From Streptomyces griseosporeus (GTDB lineage: Bacteria > Actinomycetota > Actinomycetes > Streptomycetales > Streptomycetaceae), in assembly GCF_014656055.1 (NCBI RefSeq), contig NZ_BNBR01000002.1, forward strand, positions 187,125-251,124: a stretch of 64,000 nucleotides of DNA, written 5' to 3'. Position 1 is the stretch's first letter. Each line of letters begins with the position of its first letter. Positions 1 through 8,806 of the stretch are shown here, piece by piece. The notes under the pieces are model-generated. The model saw nothing but the letters and a program-made list of their open reading frames with translations. It was not told the DNA's origin and did no database searches. The position numbers and the translations under genes are program-made.

Positions 1-36
1 ATCTGTGAGATAGCACCCTCCGAGGAGCACCCCTGA
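1..36 (+). CDS. Possible C-terminal tail of an upstream gene
   Basis: The first 36 bases read in frame as ICEIAPSEEHP followed by TGA, so the window may open inside the last codons of a gene on the left. The next gene begins about 115 bp later with its own ribosome binding site. By comparison with NAGGN-type loci, where an amidotransferase sits beside a GNAT/ATP-grasp dipeptide ligase, the missing upstream gene could be that ligase. This is inference from context only; eleven residues cannot identify a protein. Confidence 0.25.
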   Translation: MCEIAPSEEHP

Positions 37-151
37 TTGGCAATGTGCCCCGTGGGAAGTCGGAGGTGCACAGCCCGCCTCCGCCGGACCGGCGGAGCCG
101 GCCGATTTCCGGGTGAGGCGGCCAGCGCTCACCCGCCACGTAAGGAGTGCC

Positions 152-1339
152 GTGACCGTTCGCATCGGGGTGGAAGAGGAGTTCCACATCGTCGAGGTGG
201 AGACGGGCCTGCTCGCGCCGCGAGCCGACATCATGCTCGAGAGGCTCCCCGCAGGCACGTTCACGACCGAGTTGCAGCAGGCGACCATCGAGTCGAACAG
301 CGGCGTCCATGATTCCCTCGACGGCCTGTACGACGATGTGACCAGTACCAGACGCCGGCTCGATGCCGCGGCGAGCGCGCATGGGCTCGCCGTGGTGGCC
401 GCCGGTACCGTGCCACTGGCCCGCATGCAGGACACCCGCCCGACCTCCGGGCGCCGCTATCGCCGCATGGTCGACGCCTACGGGCTGATCGCCGACGAGC
501 AGCTGATCTGCGGCACCCACGTCCACGTCGACGTGCCGGACCGCGACCTCGCGGTGCGCCTCATGTGCGAGGTGGCCCCGTGGCTGCACGTCCTGCTGGC
601 CCTGTCCGCCAGTTCCCCCTTCTGGCTGGGCGCGGACACCGGCTACGCCAGCTGGCGGACCATGGTGTGGCAGCGCTGGCCCACCGCCGGCCCCGCCGGG
701 TGCTACGCCGACGCCGCCGAGTACGACGCGGCCGTACGGGACCTGATCAACTCCGGTGTCATCAGCGACGCGGGAATGATCTACCACGACATCCGGCCCT
801 CCGCCCACCAGCCGACCCTCGAACTGCGCATCTGCGACGCCTGCCCCCGACCGGAGACGGTGCTGCTGGTCGCCGGGCTCTACCGCGCCCTCGTGACCGA
901 GGCCCGTGAGCGGCTGGAGGCGGCCGACGCGCCCGCCTGCCCGGGCCGGCACGAATGGCTGCGGGCCGCGTCCTGGCGGGCCGCCCGGTCGGGCCTGGAA
1001 GGGACCCTGATCGACCCCGGAACCGGACGTGAGGCGCCCGCGGCCGAGGTCGTACGGCGGCTGCTGCGGCGGGTGCGCCCGGCGCTGGAGGCCGCCGGGG
1101 ACTGGCCCGCGGTCCGGGATCTCGCGGAGCGCGCCCTGGCGAGCGGCAGCGCCGCCCACCGCATGCGCCGCGCCGCCGCCGAGGACGACCTGCTCGCCTG
1201 CACCGATCTGGCGATCGCGGAGACCCGGGGCGACGACCGCCCGCGCCGACGGCCCGCTCCCGCCCGGCCCCTCACCTCCCCCGGCCGGCCGGTCGGCCGC
1301 CCGTCCGGGGCCGCCTGGGCCAACACCGCCGGCCGCTGA
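152..1339 (+). CDS. Carboxylate-amine ligase, YbdK/GCS2 family
   Basis: A 395-residue enzyme of the glutamate-cysteine ligase 2 (GCS2) fold, which joins a carboxylate to an amine using ATP. Visible family marks are GVEEEFHIVE at the N-terminus, which carries the acidic metal/substrate ligands, the GTHVHVDVP segment near residue 120, and SSPFWLG followed by YASWRT near 160-175. The GTG start at 152 is chosen because AAGGAG lies at 142-147; the open frame runs back to 113 but has no comparable site there. It leads a run of three same-strand genes with an amidotransferase and an S9 peptidase, so it probably acts on a small glutamate- or glutamine-derived peptide. The C-terminal 40 residues are Arg/Pro-rich and look disordered. 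Confidence 0.85.
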   Translation: MTVRIGVEEEFHIVEVETGLLAPRADIMLERLPAGTFTTELQQATIESNSGVHDSLDGLYDDVTSTRRRLDAAASAHGLAVVAAGTVPLARMQDTRPTSGRRYRRMVDAYGLIADEQLICGTHVHVDVPDRDLAVRLMCEVAPWLHVLLALSASSPFWLGADTGYASWRTMVWQRWPTAGPAGCYADAAEYDAAVRDLINSGVISDAGMIYHDIRPSAHQPTLELRICDACPRPETVLLVAGLYRALVTEARERLEAADAPACPGRHEWLRAASWRAARSGLEGTLIDPGTGREAPAAEVVRRLLRRVRPALEAAGDWPAVRDLAERALASGSAAHRMRRAAAEDDLLACTDLAIAETRGDDRPRRRPAPARPLTSPGRPVGRPSGAAWANTAGR

Positions 1340-1388
1340 ACCGCGGCCACGACCGTATTCGTTCCTGTTGCGAAGGAGATGCACCACC

Positions 1389-1502
1389 GTGTCGATCAGT
1401 CCGGGCCACATACCGGCGGGCGGTCCGCCGCGTCCCACACCGCCGCACGTGCTGTGCGCGCACCACGGACAGCGGGGAGGTGGTTCCCGATGTGCGGCCT
1501 GA
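1389..1502 (+). CDS. Candidate 37-aa leader ORF overlapping the amidotransferase start
   Basis: A strong AAGGAG at 1373-1378 lies 10 bases before a GTG at 1389. That GTG opens a 37-codon frame that runs into the next gene and stops at 1502, overlapping its ATG (1490) by 13 bases. The peptide starts VSISPGHIP, is rich in Pro, His and Gly, and has no recognisable domain. It could be a translated leader that couples or attenuates translation of the amidotransferase. Equally, the Shine-Dalgarno sequence could be fortuitous. No family assignment is possible. Confidence 0.3.
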   Translation: MSISPGHIPAGGPPRPTPPHVLCAHHGQRGGGSRCAA

Positions 1503-3271
1503 GCGGAGAGATGCGTTTCGACGGCACGCGTCCGGACCTGGCGGCCGTCGAGCGGATGAACGACCGGCTCGCCCCCCGCGGACCCGACGGGGAGGGGGTG
1601 TGGTCACAGGGCGCCGTCGCGCTGGGACACCGCCGCCTGAAGATCATCGACCTGTCCGAGCGCGGGGCGCAGCCCCTGACCGAGGCCGAGCAGGAGATCA
1701 CCGGTGTCTTCAACGGGTGCATCTACAACTACCAGGAGCTGCGCGCGGAACTGAGGGCCCTCGGCCACCGGTTCCGGTCCACCTCCGACACCGAGGTCGT
1801 CCTCGCGGCGTACCGGCAGTGGGGTACCGCCTGCGTCGACCACTTCCACGGCATGTTCGCCTTCGCCCTGGTCGAGCACCGGACCGGCCGCCTGATCCTG
1901 GGCCGCGACCGGCTCGGCATCAAGCCCCTGTACCTGGCACGGACTCCCGGGCGGCTGCGCTTCGCCTCCTCGCTGCCCGCGCTGCTCGCGGCCGGCGACG
2001 TGGACACCTCGCTCGACCCGGCCGCCGTGCACCAGTACCTCAGCTGGCACGCGACCGTCGCCGCCCCCCGGACCGTGCTGGCGGGGGTGCGCAAGCTTCC
2101 CCCGGCGACCGTGCGGGTCGTCGAGCCGGACGGCACCCACCGCGACCACCGCTACTGGCAGCCGTCGTACACGCGCCGCCCCGAGCACGCCGGCATGGGC
2201 CCCACCGAGTGGCGCGACGCCGTCCTGGACGCCCTGCGCACCGCCGTACGGCGGCGGATGGTGGCCGACGTCCCGGTCGGTGTCCTGCTGTCCGGAGGAC
2301 TGGACTCCAGCCTGATCGTGGCCTTGCTGGCCGACGAGGGGCAGCGCGACCTCGCGACGTTCAGCGTCGGCTTCGAGTCCGAAGGCGGCGACGAAGGGGA
2401 CGAGTTCCGCTACTCCGACCTGGTCGCCAGGGAGTTCGCCACCGACCACCAGCAGCTGGTGGTTCCCTCGCAGCGCGTCTCGGCGGCCCTGGACGCGGCG
2501 GTCGCGGCGATGAGCGAGCCGATGATGAGCCATGACGTGGTCGCCTTCCATCTGCTGTCCGAGCAGGTGTCGAAGAACGTCAAGGTCGTCCAGAGCGGGC
2601 AGGGCGCCGACGAGGTCTTCGCCGGCTACCACTGGTACCCGGAGCTGGCGGCCGCGGCCCGCGAGGACGAGCCGGACCGGTACGCCGAGGTGTACTTCGA
2701 CCGGTCGCACGCTGACCTCGCCGCGATGCTGCAGCCCGACATGCTGCCGGCCGAGGACGTCTCCGGCCGGTTCGTGCGAGAGCACATGGCGGAGCCGGGG
2801 GCCGAGACGGCGCTCGACGCCGCCCTGCGCCTCGACACCCATGTCATGCTGGTGGACGACCCGGTCAAGCGGGTCGACAACATGACGATGGACTGGGGCC
2901 TGGAGGCCCGCGTGCCGTTCCTGGACCACGAGCTGGTGGAGCTGGCGGCCGCCTGCCCGCCGGAGCTGAAGCTGGCCGACGGCGGCAAGGGCGTCCTGAA
3001 GGAGGCCGGCCGCAAGCTGCTGCCGAGCGAGGTGGTCGACCGCCCCAAGGGCTACTTCCCGGTCCCGGCGATCACGCACATGGCCGGGCCCGTGCTGGAC
3101 CGGGTACGTGCGGCGCTGGGCGCCCCGGAGGCCAAGCGGCGCGGACTCTTCCGGGACTCCTACGTCGCCGAACTCCTGGCGGCCCCCGACCGGCACCGCA
3201 CCAAGCGCGGAGCGAACGCACTGTGGCAAGTGGCTTTGCTGGAGATATGGCTGCAGACGCACGGAATCTGA
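1490..3271 (+). CDS. Asparagine-synthase-like amidotransferase, N-acetylglutaminylglutamine amide type
   Basis: A two-domain enzyme of 593 residues. The N-terminal Ntn glutaminase starts MCGLSGEM, so Cys2 becomes the nucleophile after Met removal; this fixes the ATG at 1490, which is preceded by GGGGAGG at 1474-1480. The synthetase half carries the PP-loop SGGLDSS at residues 268-274 and the downstream VKRVDNMTMDWGLEARVPFLD block. Length and motifs fit the AsnB-like amidotransferases that amidate N-acetylglutaminylglutamine to the osmoprotectant NAGGN in other bacteria. The neighbouring carboxylate-amine ligase and peptidase support a small-peptide pathway rather than asparagine biosynthesis. 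The 3' end overlaps the peptidase gene by 49 bp, which suggests translational coupling. Generic asparagine synthetase is the alternative. Confidence 0.88.
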   Translation: MCGLSGEMRFDGTRPDLAAVERMNDRLAPRGPDGEGVWSQGAVALGHRRLKIIDLSERGAQPLTEAEQEITGVFNGCIYNYQELRAELRALGHRFRSTSDTEVVLAAYRQWGTACVDHFHGMFAFALVEHRTGRLILGRDRLGIKPLYLARTPGRLRFASSLPALLAAGDVDTSLDPAAVHQYLSWHATVAAPRTVLAGVRKLPPATVRVVEPDGTHRDHRYWQPSYTRRPEHAGMGPTEWRDAVLDALRTAVRRRMVADVPVGVLLSGGLDSSLIVALLADEGQRDLATFSVGFESEGGDEGDEFRYSDLVAREFATDHQQLVVPSQRVSAALDAAVAAMSEPMMSHDVVAFHLLSEQVSKNVKVVQSGQGADEVFAGYHWYPELAAAAREDEPDRYAEVYFDRSHADLAAMLQPDMLPAEDVSGRFVREHMAEPGAETALDAALRLDTHVMLVDDPVKRVDNMTMDWGLEARVPFLDHELVELAAACPPELKLADGGKGVLKEAGRKLLPSEVVDRPKGYFPVPAITHMAGPVLDRVRAALGAPEAKRRGLFRDSYVAELLAAPDRHRTKRGANALWQVALLEIWLQTHGI

Positions 3272-5709
3272 CCGGCGAGTCCCTCGCGGTACGGCCGCCC
3301 GACTCCGGCCCGACCGGGGCCGGGCGGCCGTCCCCCGCCCCTCTCGCACGGACCGTCCCCCCACCCCCGCCCCCGTCGGCACCGGCCCCGGACGGCCGTA
3401 CCGGCGCGTTCGCCGCGCCCGCCCGCGTTCCGCTGCCGAACGCCTCCGGGCCGCGCGAGGCGACGACGCGGCTCATCGCGCACGGCTGCTGGTATCCCTC
3501 GGCCGACCCGTCCGGCACCCGCGTCGCCTTCATCTGCGACCGCGGCGGCGTCCCGCAGCTGTGGACGGGTCCCGTCGACGGCGAGGCCGTACGCCTGCTC
3601 GACGACGGACCCGACCCCGTGACCGAGGTGTCCTGGTCGCCCGACGGCCGCTGGATCGCCTACACCGCGGCCCCCGGCGGCGGTGAGCACACCCGGGTGC
3701 TGTGCGTCCGCCCCGACGGCAGCGACCGGCACATCCTCGCCGGAGCCGAGCCGGGCACCTCCGCCCACCTGGGCTGCTGGGCGCACGACGGGTCGGCCGT
3801 CGCGGTCACCGTCGCGGTCCCCACCGCCGCACCCGCCCCGGACGCCGCCACGGAGGCCGCCGCGCCCGGCCCCGGCCCGGCAGACGCCCACCTGCCGGCT
3901 CCGTGGCAGGGCCGTACGGCCGACACACGGCTCCTCGGCCCGGCACCGCACACAGGCCCAGGGCCCGGGCTGCCGTCCCCCCAGCTCACGGTGGGGACGG
4001 CGGTGATCGGCGCCCCGGGCGGCAGTACCACACCGGCGGCCGCGTTCGGCGACGGTCTGTCGGCCTACCTCGTCGACCCCGACGGTGTCGCCGCGCCCGT
4101 CCTGCTCGCCGTCGAGAAGGACGCGGCGACGCTCCGCGTGTGCGACCTCAGCCGCGACGGCACGCTCGCGCTGCTGCGCCGGGGACCTCGCGGCCGGCGC
4201 GAGGCCGTCGTCCTGCGCACCGCCGACCATGTGACGACCTGCGTGATGCCGGTGGCCGACGGCGACCCGTGGATCGGCGGCTTCTCACCCCGCGCGGACG
4301 TCCTGTGGCTGCGCAGCAACGCCCACCGGGAGTTCGCGGTCCTCCTCGCCGCGGAGCTCGACCCGGAGGGACAGCCGCGGGGCTGGTCGGAAGCCGCCTC
4401 GCGCGAGGGCATCGACCTCGAACTGCTGCGGTGCGCCCGCGACGGCGTCTCCGCCGTGCTGGCCTGGAACGTCCGGGGCATGAGCGAGGTGGAGGTCCTG
4501 GACACGAGCGCGGCGGGCGGGCTGTCGACGGACGCGGGTCCGTCCGGTGGTCCGGCGGCGGGCGCGGAAACGACCGGCGGGCCGGGGGCGGACCCGGCCG
4601 GTCGGCCAGTGGTGGACGCGTCCAGTCGGCCAGTGGTGCCAGTGGTGGACGGGTCCGGCCCGCCGGGGGCAGACGCGGGCACGTCCCGCCGCCCCTGGCA
4701 GGACCAGGGCTCCCCCGCTCGGCCCGGGGCGGACACCCACCGGTCGTCCCGGTCCGTGTCCCTGCCGCACGAAGTGGTCACCCGCATCACGGACGCCGGC
4801 CCTCGGCTGCTGCTGGCCCTGTCCGGGTCCCGCCGTCGCCCCGGCATCTGGTGGCTGCCCGACGGCGCGACCCCGGTGCGCACCCCGTGGTCGTCACGCG
4901 ACGAGGACGCCGTTCCGCCTGGCCGCCCGCCCGTACGGCCGGTCCCTCTGCGCCCCACCGCCCGGGACGGGCTGCAGCTGAACGGCTGGTACTACCGTGC
5001 GCCGGGCCGCGCCCCCGGCGAACCGGCGCCCTGTGTCATCCATCTGCACGGCGGCCCCGAGGAACAGGAACGCCCCGTCCTCAACCCGCTGTACCACGAG
5101 ATCCTCGGGCGCGGACTGGACGTCTTCGCCCCCGACGTCCGCGGGTCCTCCGGCTACGGCCGGTCGTTCGTCGACGCGGACCTCGGCCGGGGGCGGTTCG
5201 CCGCGATCGACGACGTGGCGGACTGCGCGGCCCACGCCGTGCTGGCCGGCCTGGCCGATCCCGCCCGGCTGGCGGTGATGGGGCGTTCGTACGGCGGCTA
5301 TCTCACCTTCGCCTCCCTGGTCTGGCATCCGGACCTGTTCCGCACCGGGGTGGCGGTGTGCGGCATGTCGGACCTCGCGACGTTCTTCGAGGGCACCGAA
5401 CCCTGGATCGCCCAGTCGGCGGCCCACAAGTACGGCCACCCCGAACGCGACCGTGAACTGCTGCGGGCGCTGTCCCCGATGAGCCGCATCGACGCGCTGC
5501 GGGCACCGGTGCTCGCGGTGCACGGGGAACACGACAACAACGTGCCGCCGGGTGAGTCGGAGCAGTTCGTCCGGGCGGCGCGCGAGCGCGGTGTGACCGC
5601 CGAACTGCTCACCCTGCTCGACGAGGGACACGAGTTCCTCCGCGCCGACAACCGCCGGCTCTTCCGTCGTGCCGCCGCCGACTGGCTGCAACGGCACCTG
5701 AGCGTCTGA
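3223..5709 (+). CDS. S9 family (prolyl oligopeptidase-type) serine peptidase
   Basis: An 828-residue protein with an N-terminal beta-propeller of WD/PD40-like blades (for example VSWSPDGRWIAYT near 130) and a C-terminal alpha/beta-hydrolase. The triad is visible as Ser689 in GRSYGGY, Asp771 in HGEHDNN and His803 in DEGHEF. No signal peptide is evident, so it should be cytoplasmic. The propeller is interrupted by two Ala/Pro/Gly-rich stretches, about residues 205-285 and 427-514, the second built on a DNA tandem repeat. The start is uncertain: GTG 3223 has CGGAG ten bases upstream but lies inside the amidotransferase gene, and ATG 3247 is an alternative with poorer spacing. Co-transcription with the NAGGN-type genes suggests it trims or recycles a peptide product. 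Confidence 0.88.
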   Translation: MASGFAGDMAADARNLTGESLAVRPPDSGPTGAGRPSPAPLARTVPPPPPPSAPAPDGRTGAFAAPARVPLPNASGPREATTRLIAHGCWYPSADPSGTRVAFICDRGGVPQLWTGPVDGEAVRLLDDGPDPVTEVSWSPDGRWIAYTAAPGGGEHTRVLCVRPDGSDRHILAGAEPGTSAHLGCWAHDGSAVAVTVAVPTAAPAPDAATEAAAPGPGPADAHLPAPWQGRTADTRLLGPAPHTGPGPGLPSPQLTVGTAVIGAPGGSTTPAAAFGDGLSAYLVDPDGVAAPVLLAVEKDAATLRVCDLSRDGTLALLRRGPRGRREAVVLRTADHVTTCVMPVADGDPWIGGFSPRADVLWLRSNAHREFAVLLAAELDPEGQPRGWSEAASREGIDLELLRCARDGVSAVLAWNVRGMSEVEVLDTSAAGGLSTDAGPSGGPAAGAETTGGPGADPAGRPVVDASSRPVVPVVDGSGPPGADAGTSRRPWQDQGSPARPGADTHRSSRSVSLPHEVVTRITDAGPRLLLALSGSRRRPGIWWLPDGATPVRTPWSSRDEDAVPPGRPPVRPVPLRPTARDGLQLNGWYYRAPGRAPGEPAPCVIHLHGGPEEQERPVLNPLYHEILGRGLDVFAPDVRGSSGYGRSFVDADLGRGRFAAIDDVADCAAHAVLAGLADPARLAVMGRSYGGYLTFASLVWHPDLFRTGVAVCGMSDLATFFEGTEPWIAQSAAHKYGHPERDRELLRALSPMSRIDALRAPVLAVHGEHDNNVPPGESEQFVRAARERGVTAELLTLLDEGHEFLRADNRRLFRRAAADWLQRHLSV
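4601..4656 (+). repeat. Intragenic tandem repeat in the S9 peptidase gene
   Basis: Two adjacent units each begin GTCGGCCAGTGGTG: 4601-4624 (24 bp) and 4625-4656 (32 bp, with an inner CAGTGGTG duplication). They encode the low-complexity pair GRPVVD / SRPVVPVVDG. Unit lengths differ by 8, but the surrounding frame is kept. The segment lies in a disordered insertion, not in the catalytic fold, so it is likely to vary between strains. Confidence 0.7.
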
Positions 5710-5765
5710 CAGTCAGGGGCAGTGGGCCACGCGGTGGAGTGCGGGAGAAGCGGTTCGTATACCTG

Positions 5766-6563
5766 TCAGCTCCGGGTGCTCAACCGGTCGATCTCGGCGA
5801 GCAAGCGGTCCACGTGCGGACGTACCTGGGCCCGCAACGCCTCGTTCCAGCGCTCCTCGGAGTAGGGGCAGTCGAGATAGAGCTGCCTGGCGTGTTCCAG
5901 GACGGGGCGGTGTTCCGGCGGGAGCCGGGCGAGGGCCCAGTCCGCGGCAGCGTCCTTCGACCTGATCTGACCGGTGGCCAGTGTGGTCCAGATGCGTGCG
6001 AGGGTCAGCAGGACGTTGCGGGTGTCGCCGTCCAGGTTGTCGAGCAGGTCGGGGATGCCTGCCACGCTCGCCCGGACCAGGTCGGAGTGCGGGACCGAGC
6101 CGAGGACCTGTGCCGGCCGCGGGCCGGTGAGAGGGTGGTCGCCGGTCAGCACCATGGTGATCAGCAGAGCCAGATCGGGCATGGGCGCCGGCTGGGGGAC
6201 CTCCCCTGCCTCGTACTCGTCTCGCAGCCACTCGCCGTACAGGAAGTCGCAGGTGGGAGGGTACCTCCACGGCTGGACCTCGGACTGGACGACCACGATG
6301 AGCTCGACCGGACGGACTCCGTTCCGCGAGCCGGAGATGCCGAGCAGTCCACCGAGGAGCGCCCGTCGCCCCCGCTCGTCCATCGACCGCCGGGAGACGA
6401 CGAGCACGTCCACGTCGCTGGCCGGCCTGAGCTCACCGAGCACGGCAGATCCGTGAAGATAGGTACCGATGACATCCCCGCCCAGCACCCCGCCGGCCAC
6501 TGCCACGATCTCTTCGAGCTGATTCACCGCGTCAGTGTGTCCTGTTGTCCGGTCCGACGGCAC
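5766..6563 (-). CDS. Aminoglycoside nucleotidyltransferase, ANT(3'')/AadA-like
   Basis: A 265-residue protein, close to the usual 262 of AadA enzymes. The nucleotidyltransferase signature is present as YLHGSAVLGELRPASDVDVLV (residues about 34-55), in which SDVDV gives the two metal-binding aspartates, and VELIVV near 88 supplies the third acidic position. The C-terminal half is the helical DUF4111-type domain expected in AadA. It would adenylylate streptomycin and spectinomycin at the 3''/9 hydroxyl, but chromosomal homologues in Streptomyces are not always resistance genes. It stands alone, convergent with the S9 peptidase. A GTG at 6527 is an alternative start, as no strong ribosome binding site precedes the ATG. 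Confidence 0.8.
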   Translation of the reverse strand: MPSDRTTGHTDAVNQLEEIVAVAGGVLGGDVIGTYLHGSAVLGELRPASDVDVLVVSRRSMDERGRRALLGGLLGISGSRNGVRPVELIVVVQSEVQPWRYPPTCDFLYGEWLRDEYEAGEVPQPAPMPDLALLITMVLTGDHPLTGPRPAQVLGSVPHSDLVRASVAGIPDLLDNLDGDTRNVLLTLARIWTTLATGQIRSKDAAADWALARLPPEHRPVLEHARQLYLDCPYSEERWNEALRAQVRPHVDRLLAEIDRLSTRS

Positions 6564-6671
6564 GGCATCAAGGCTCGGCTCACCGGTCCGCCGCCACCGG
6601 CCGAGGTGCGCGTCGGCCGGCCGCGTCGCGCGCGGTGCGCAGCGCGGCCGGCCGATCGCGGGGTGGCCGGC

Positions 6672-8678
6672 TCAGCGGGTGAAGTTGAAGTACTGCCAGG
6701 GGCCGTAGGACGTGGTGTTGACGTAGTCGGTGTAACCGTCCACGTAGACCGACCGGATGCGGAAGCGGTATCCGGCCGCGCCGTCGCCGTCCAGCGTCAC
6801 GTACGACATGCCCTTGCTGTTGAGCGGGAAGTACTGCGAGTCGCCCGAGCGCCAGGCGCCGTCGTACCAGACCTGGAGGTCGAGCCGCGTGTACCGGCCC
6901 GGGTAGGCGTTGTGCCAGGTGGTGATCAGCGGGTCGGTCGTCTGGTGGAAGGTGCGGTACCAAGTGGTGCCGATCTTCGTCCACTTGTAGTGCCGGGACA
7001 GCGTGGTCGTCACGCCGGCGCGGGTACGCACGGTGGACTTGGCCTCGGCCCGGCCGTAGCGGGTGTCGCCGGCGAAGACCGCGGTCACCGTGGTGTCCTT
7101 GGACATCTTCAGGGACGCCGACAGCTTGCCCTTGGAGTCGACCGTGCCGCGCTTCAGCAGCCGCTTGGGCTCCGTCCCCCACGGGTCGGCCCAGATCTCC
7201 ACCACGCGGTTCTTGTACGTGTAGCCGAGCGTGGCCGTGTAGGTGACCGTGGTGGCGTGGTTGACGGTGAGACCGTTGCGGTCGAGCGTCAGCGGCGTCT
7301 TGTAGTACGCCACGTTGACTCGCGCGGACCCGGCGGCGGCCGAGTGGTCGGCGTCCCCGGCGTAGGCCACCTTGTAGGTGACGCTGCCGGCCGCGGTCGG
7401 CTTGTCGGTGAAGGAGAACGTGCCTCCCGACGCGAGCGGCTTGACGCCCAATGCCTTGCCGTTCGGGTCGCCGGCGTCGTACCGGGTCACGGTCAGCGGC
7501 GTCCCGGCGGGCAGCGGCAGGGTGGCGTTGAGGGAGCCGGAGACGGTGAGCGCCTTGTCGAGCGGGGCCGTGGCCGGCGCCTTGACGGTGAGCGCCGGGG
7601 CGGACTTGAGGGGCTCGCTCAGGACGTGCAGCCGGACGCTGTTGTCGTAGTTGGTGGTCACCGCGAAGAGCCGGCTGCCGCCCGGCTCCCAGGCCAGAGC
7701 GCCGCTGGGCAGGTCGTCGCCGCCGCTGCTGGTGCCGGTGGAGGGGAAGTCGTACGTCCGTACGGCGGTCTTGGCCCCCGGACGGTAGACGTAGACGTCG
7801 TCGTCGTACGGGGCGTCGGCGCCCGCGGCGACCGTGCCGTCTGCGGCGACGGCCACGGCGGTCGGGTGGTACTCGCTCGGGTAGGTGCCCGTCTCGACGA
7901 GGTCCGAGGCCTGCCACACGTGGTGGACGTTGCCCGGGTTGGCCGTGATGAGGCGGGTGCCGTCCGGTGTGTAGGCGAGGTCGCTCGTCATACCGGTCAG
8001 CGCGGTCGTGTTGCGGGCGGTGCGGACCGCGGTGCCCGTCGTCACGTCGTAGGCGGCGAGGGCGAAGCGGTTGTGGTACGAGCTGGCGGCGGCGAGGGCG
8101 TTCGGGTCGGCGGGCGAGGTGACGAGCCGCGGGGCGCCCGAGTAGTCCGTCTCGGTGTCCTGGTCGAGGGTGACCACCGGCTCGGCGCCGGACAGGTCGA
8201 GCGAGCCGATGTCGCCGTCGTCGTCGCCCCAGGCTCCGTTGTTCGCGTCGGCGCCGTAACCGAACCAGATCTTGCCGCCCGCGAGGGCCAGGAAGCGCGG
8301 GCGGGTGTTCTCGCCAATCGCGTACCGGGACTGCTCGGTGACCGAGGCGGTGTCCAGCGCGACGACGGCGTCCGCGCCGGGGACGGCGGCGTACAGGCGG
8401 CCGGCGTCGTCGGACAGCGCGAGGCCCGTGACGCCGGGCAGGTCGGCGACGGTACCCAGCACGGTGCCGCTGTAGTCCGTCGCGACGACCTTGCCCAGGT
8501 TCGGGTCGCTGATGAAGATCTTGTGGTGGACGCCGTCCACCACAACGTCGCCCACGGTCGTCAGCGGCAGCTTCCTGCTGCTGTCGGCGGCAGCGGGGCC
8601 GGCGGTGACCGCGACCAGCGCCGCGGAGCTGAAGAGGACCGCGAGCGCCGTCGCGGCCGAGAGTGTGCGTCTGCGCAC
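6672..8678 (-). CDS. Secreted YncE-like beta-propeller protein with Ig-like repeats
   Basis: A 668-residue secreted protein. The N-terminus is a classic signal peptide: RRRT, then a hydrophobic stretch ending at GPAAADSS (about residue 31). The first half has repeating blade sequences such as GLALSDDAGRLYAAV and LAYTPDGTRLITAN, typical of YncE/seven-bladed propellers. The second half contains two Ig-like beta domains (LTVSGSLNATLPLPAGTPL and LTYTATLGYTYK-type strands), ending in a beta-rich tail. GTG 8678 is chosen because GGGGGG lies 9 bases upstream; ATG 8696 is possible. No enzymatic motif is seen. A cell-surface or matrix-binding role is a guess. It appears monocistronic. Confidence 0.75.
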   Translation of the reverse strand: MRRRTLSAATALAVLFSSAALVAVTAGPAAADSSRKLPLTTVGDVVVDGVHHKIFISDPNLGKVVATDYSGTVLGTVADLPGVTGLALSDDAGRLYAAVPGADAVVALDTASVTEQSRYAIGENTRPRFLALAGGKIWFGYGADANNGAWGDDDGDIGSLDLSGAEPVVTLDQDTETDYSGAPRLVTSPADPNALAAASSYHNRFALAAYDVTTGTAVRTARNTTALTGMTSDLAYTPDGTRLITANPGNVHHVWQASDLVETGTYPSEYHPTAVAVAADGTVAAGADAPYDDDVYVYRPGAKTAVRTYDFPSTGTSSGGDDLPSGALAWEPGGSRLFAVTTNYDNSVRLHVLSEPLKSAPALTVKAPATAPLDKALTVSGSLNATLPLPAGTPLTVTRYDAGDPNGKALGVKPLASGGTFSFTDKPTAAGSVTYKVAYAGDADHSAAAGSARVNVAYYKTPLTLDRNGLTVNHATTVTYTATLGYTYKNRVVEIWADPWGTEPKRLLKRGTVDSKGKLSASLKMSKDTTVTAVFAGDTRYGRAEAKSTVRTRAGVTTTLSRHYKWTKIGTTWYRTFHQTTDPLITTWHNAYPGRYTRLDLQVWYDGAWRSGDSQYFPLNSKGMSYVTLDGDGAAGYRFRIRSVYVDGYTDYVNTTSYGPWQYFNFTR

Positions 8679-8806
8679 GATGAGAGAACCCCCCATAGGT
8701 CCTCGCGTCCCGGAGCGGGATGCGATGATCGGCAGCGTAGAGCATGCCCCTGACAGAGACGTCAGGAGGCACCTGGTGCCGCTCGGGGTGCGCAGGCAGA
8801 CTCGCG

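Noticed and set aside
5766..6563. Horizontally acquired resistance cassette (aadA)
   Set aside because: No integron attC site, transposase or composition shift surrounds the gene; it looks like a native chromosomal homologue.
5739..8753. A 1004-codon plus-strand frame
   Set aside because: It is antisense to the nucleotidyltransferase and propeller genes, and its Val/Gly/Arg-rich sequence is the usual product of reading high-GC genes backwards.
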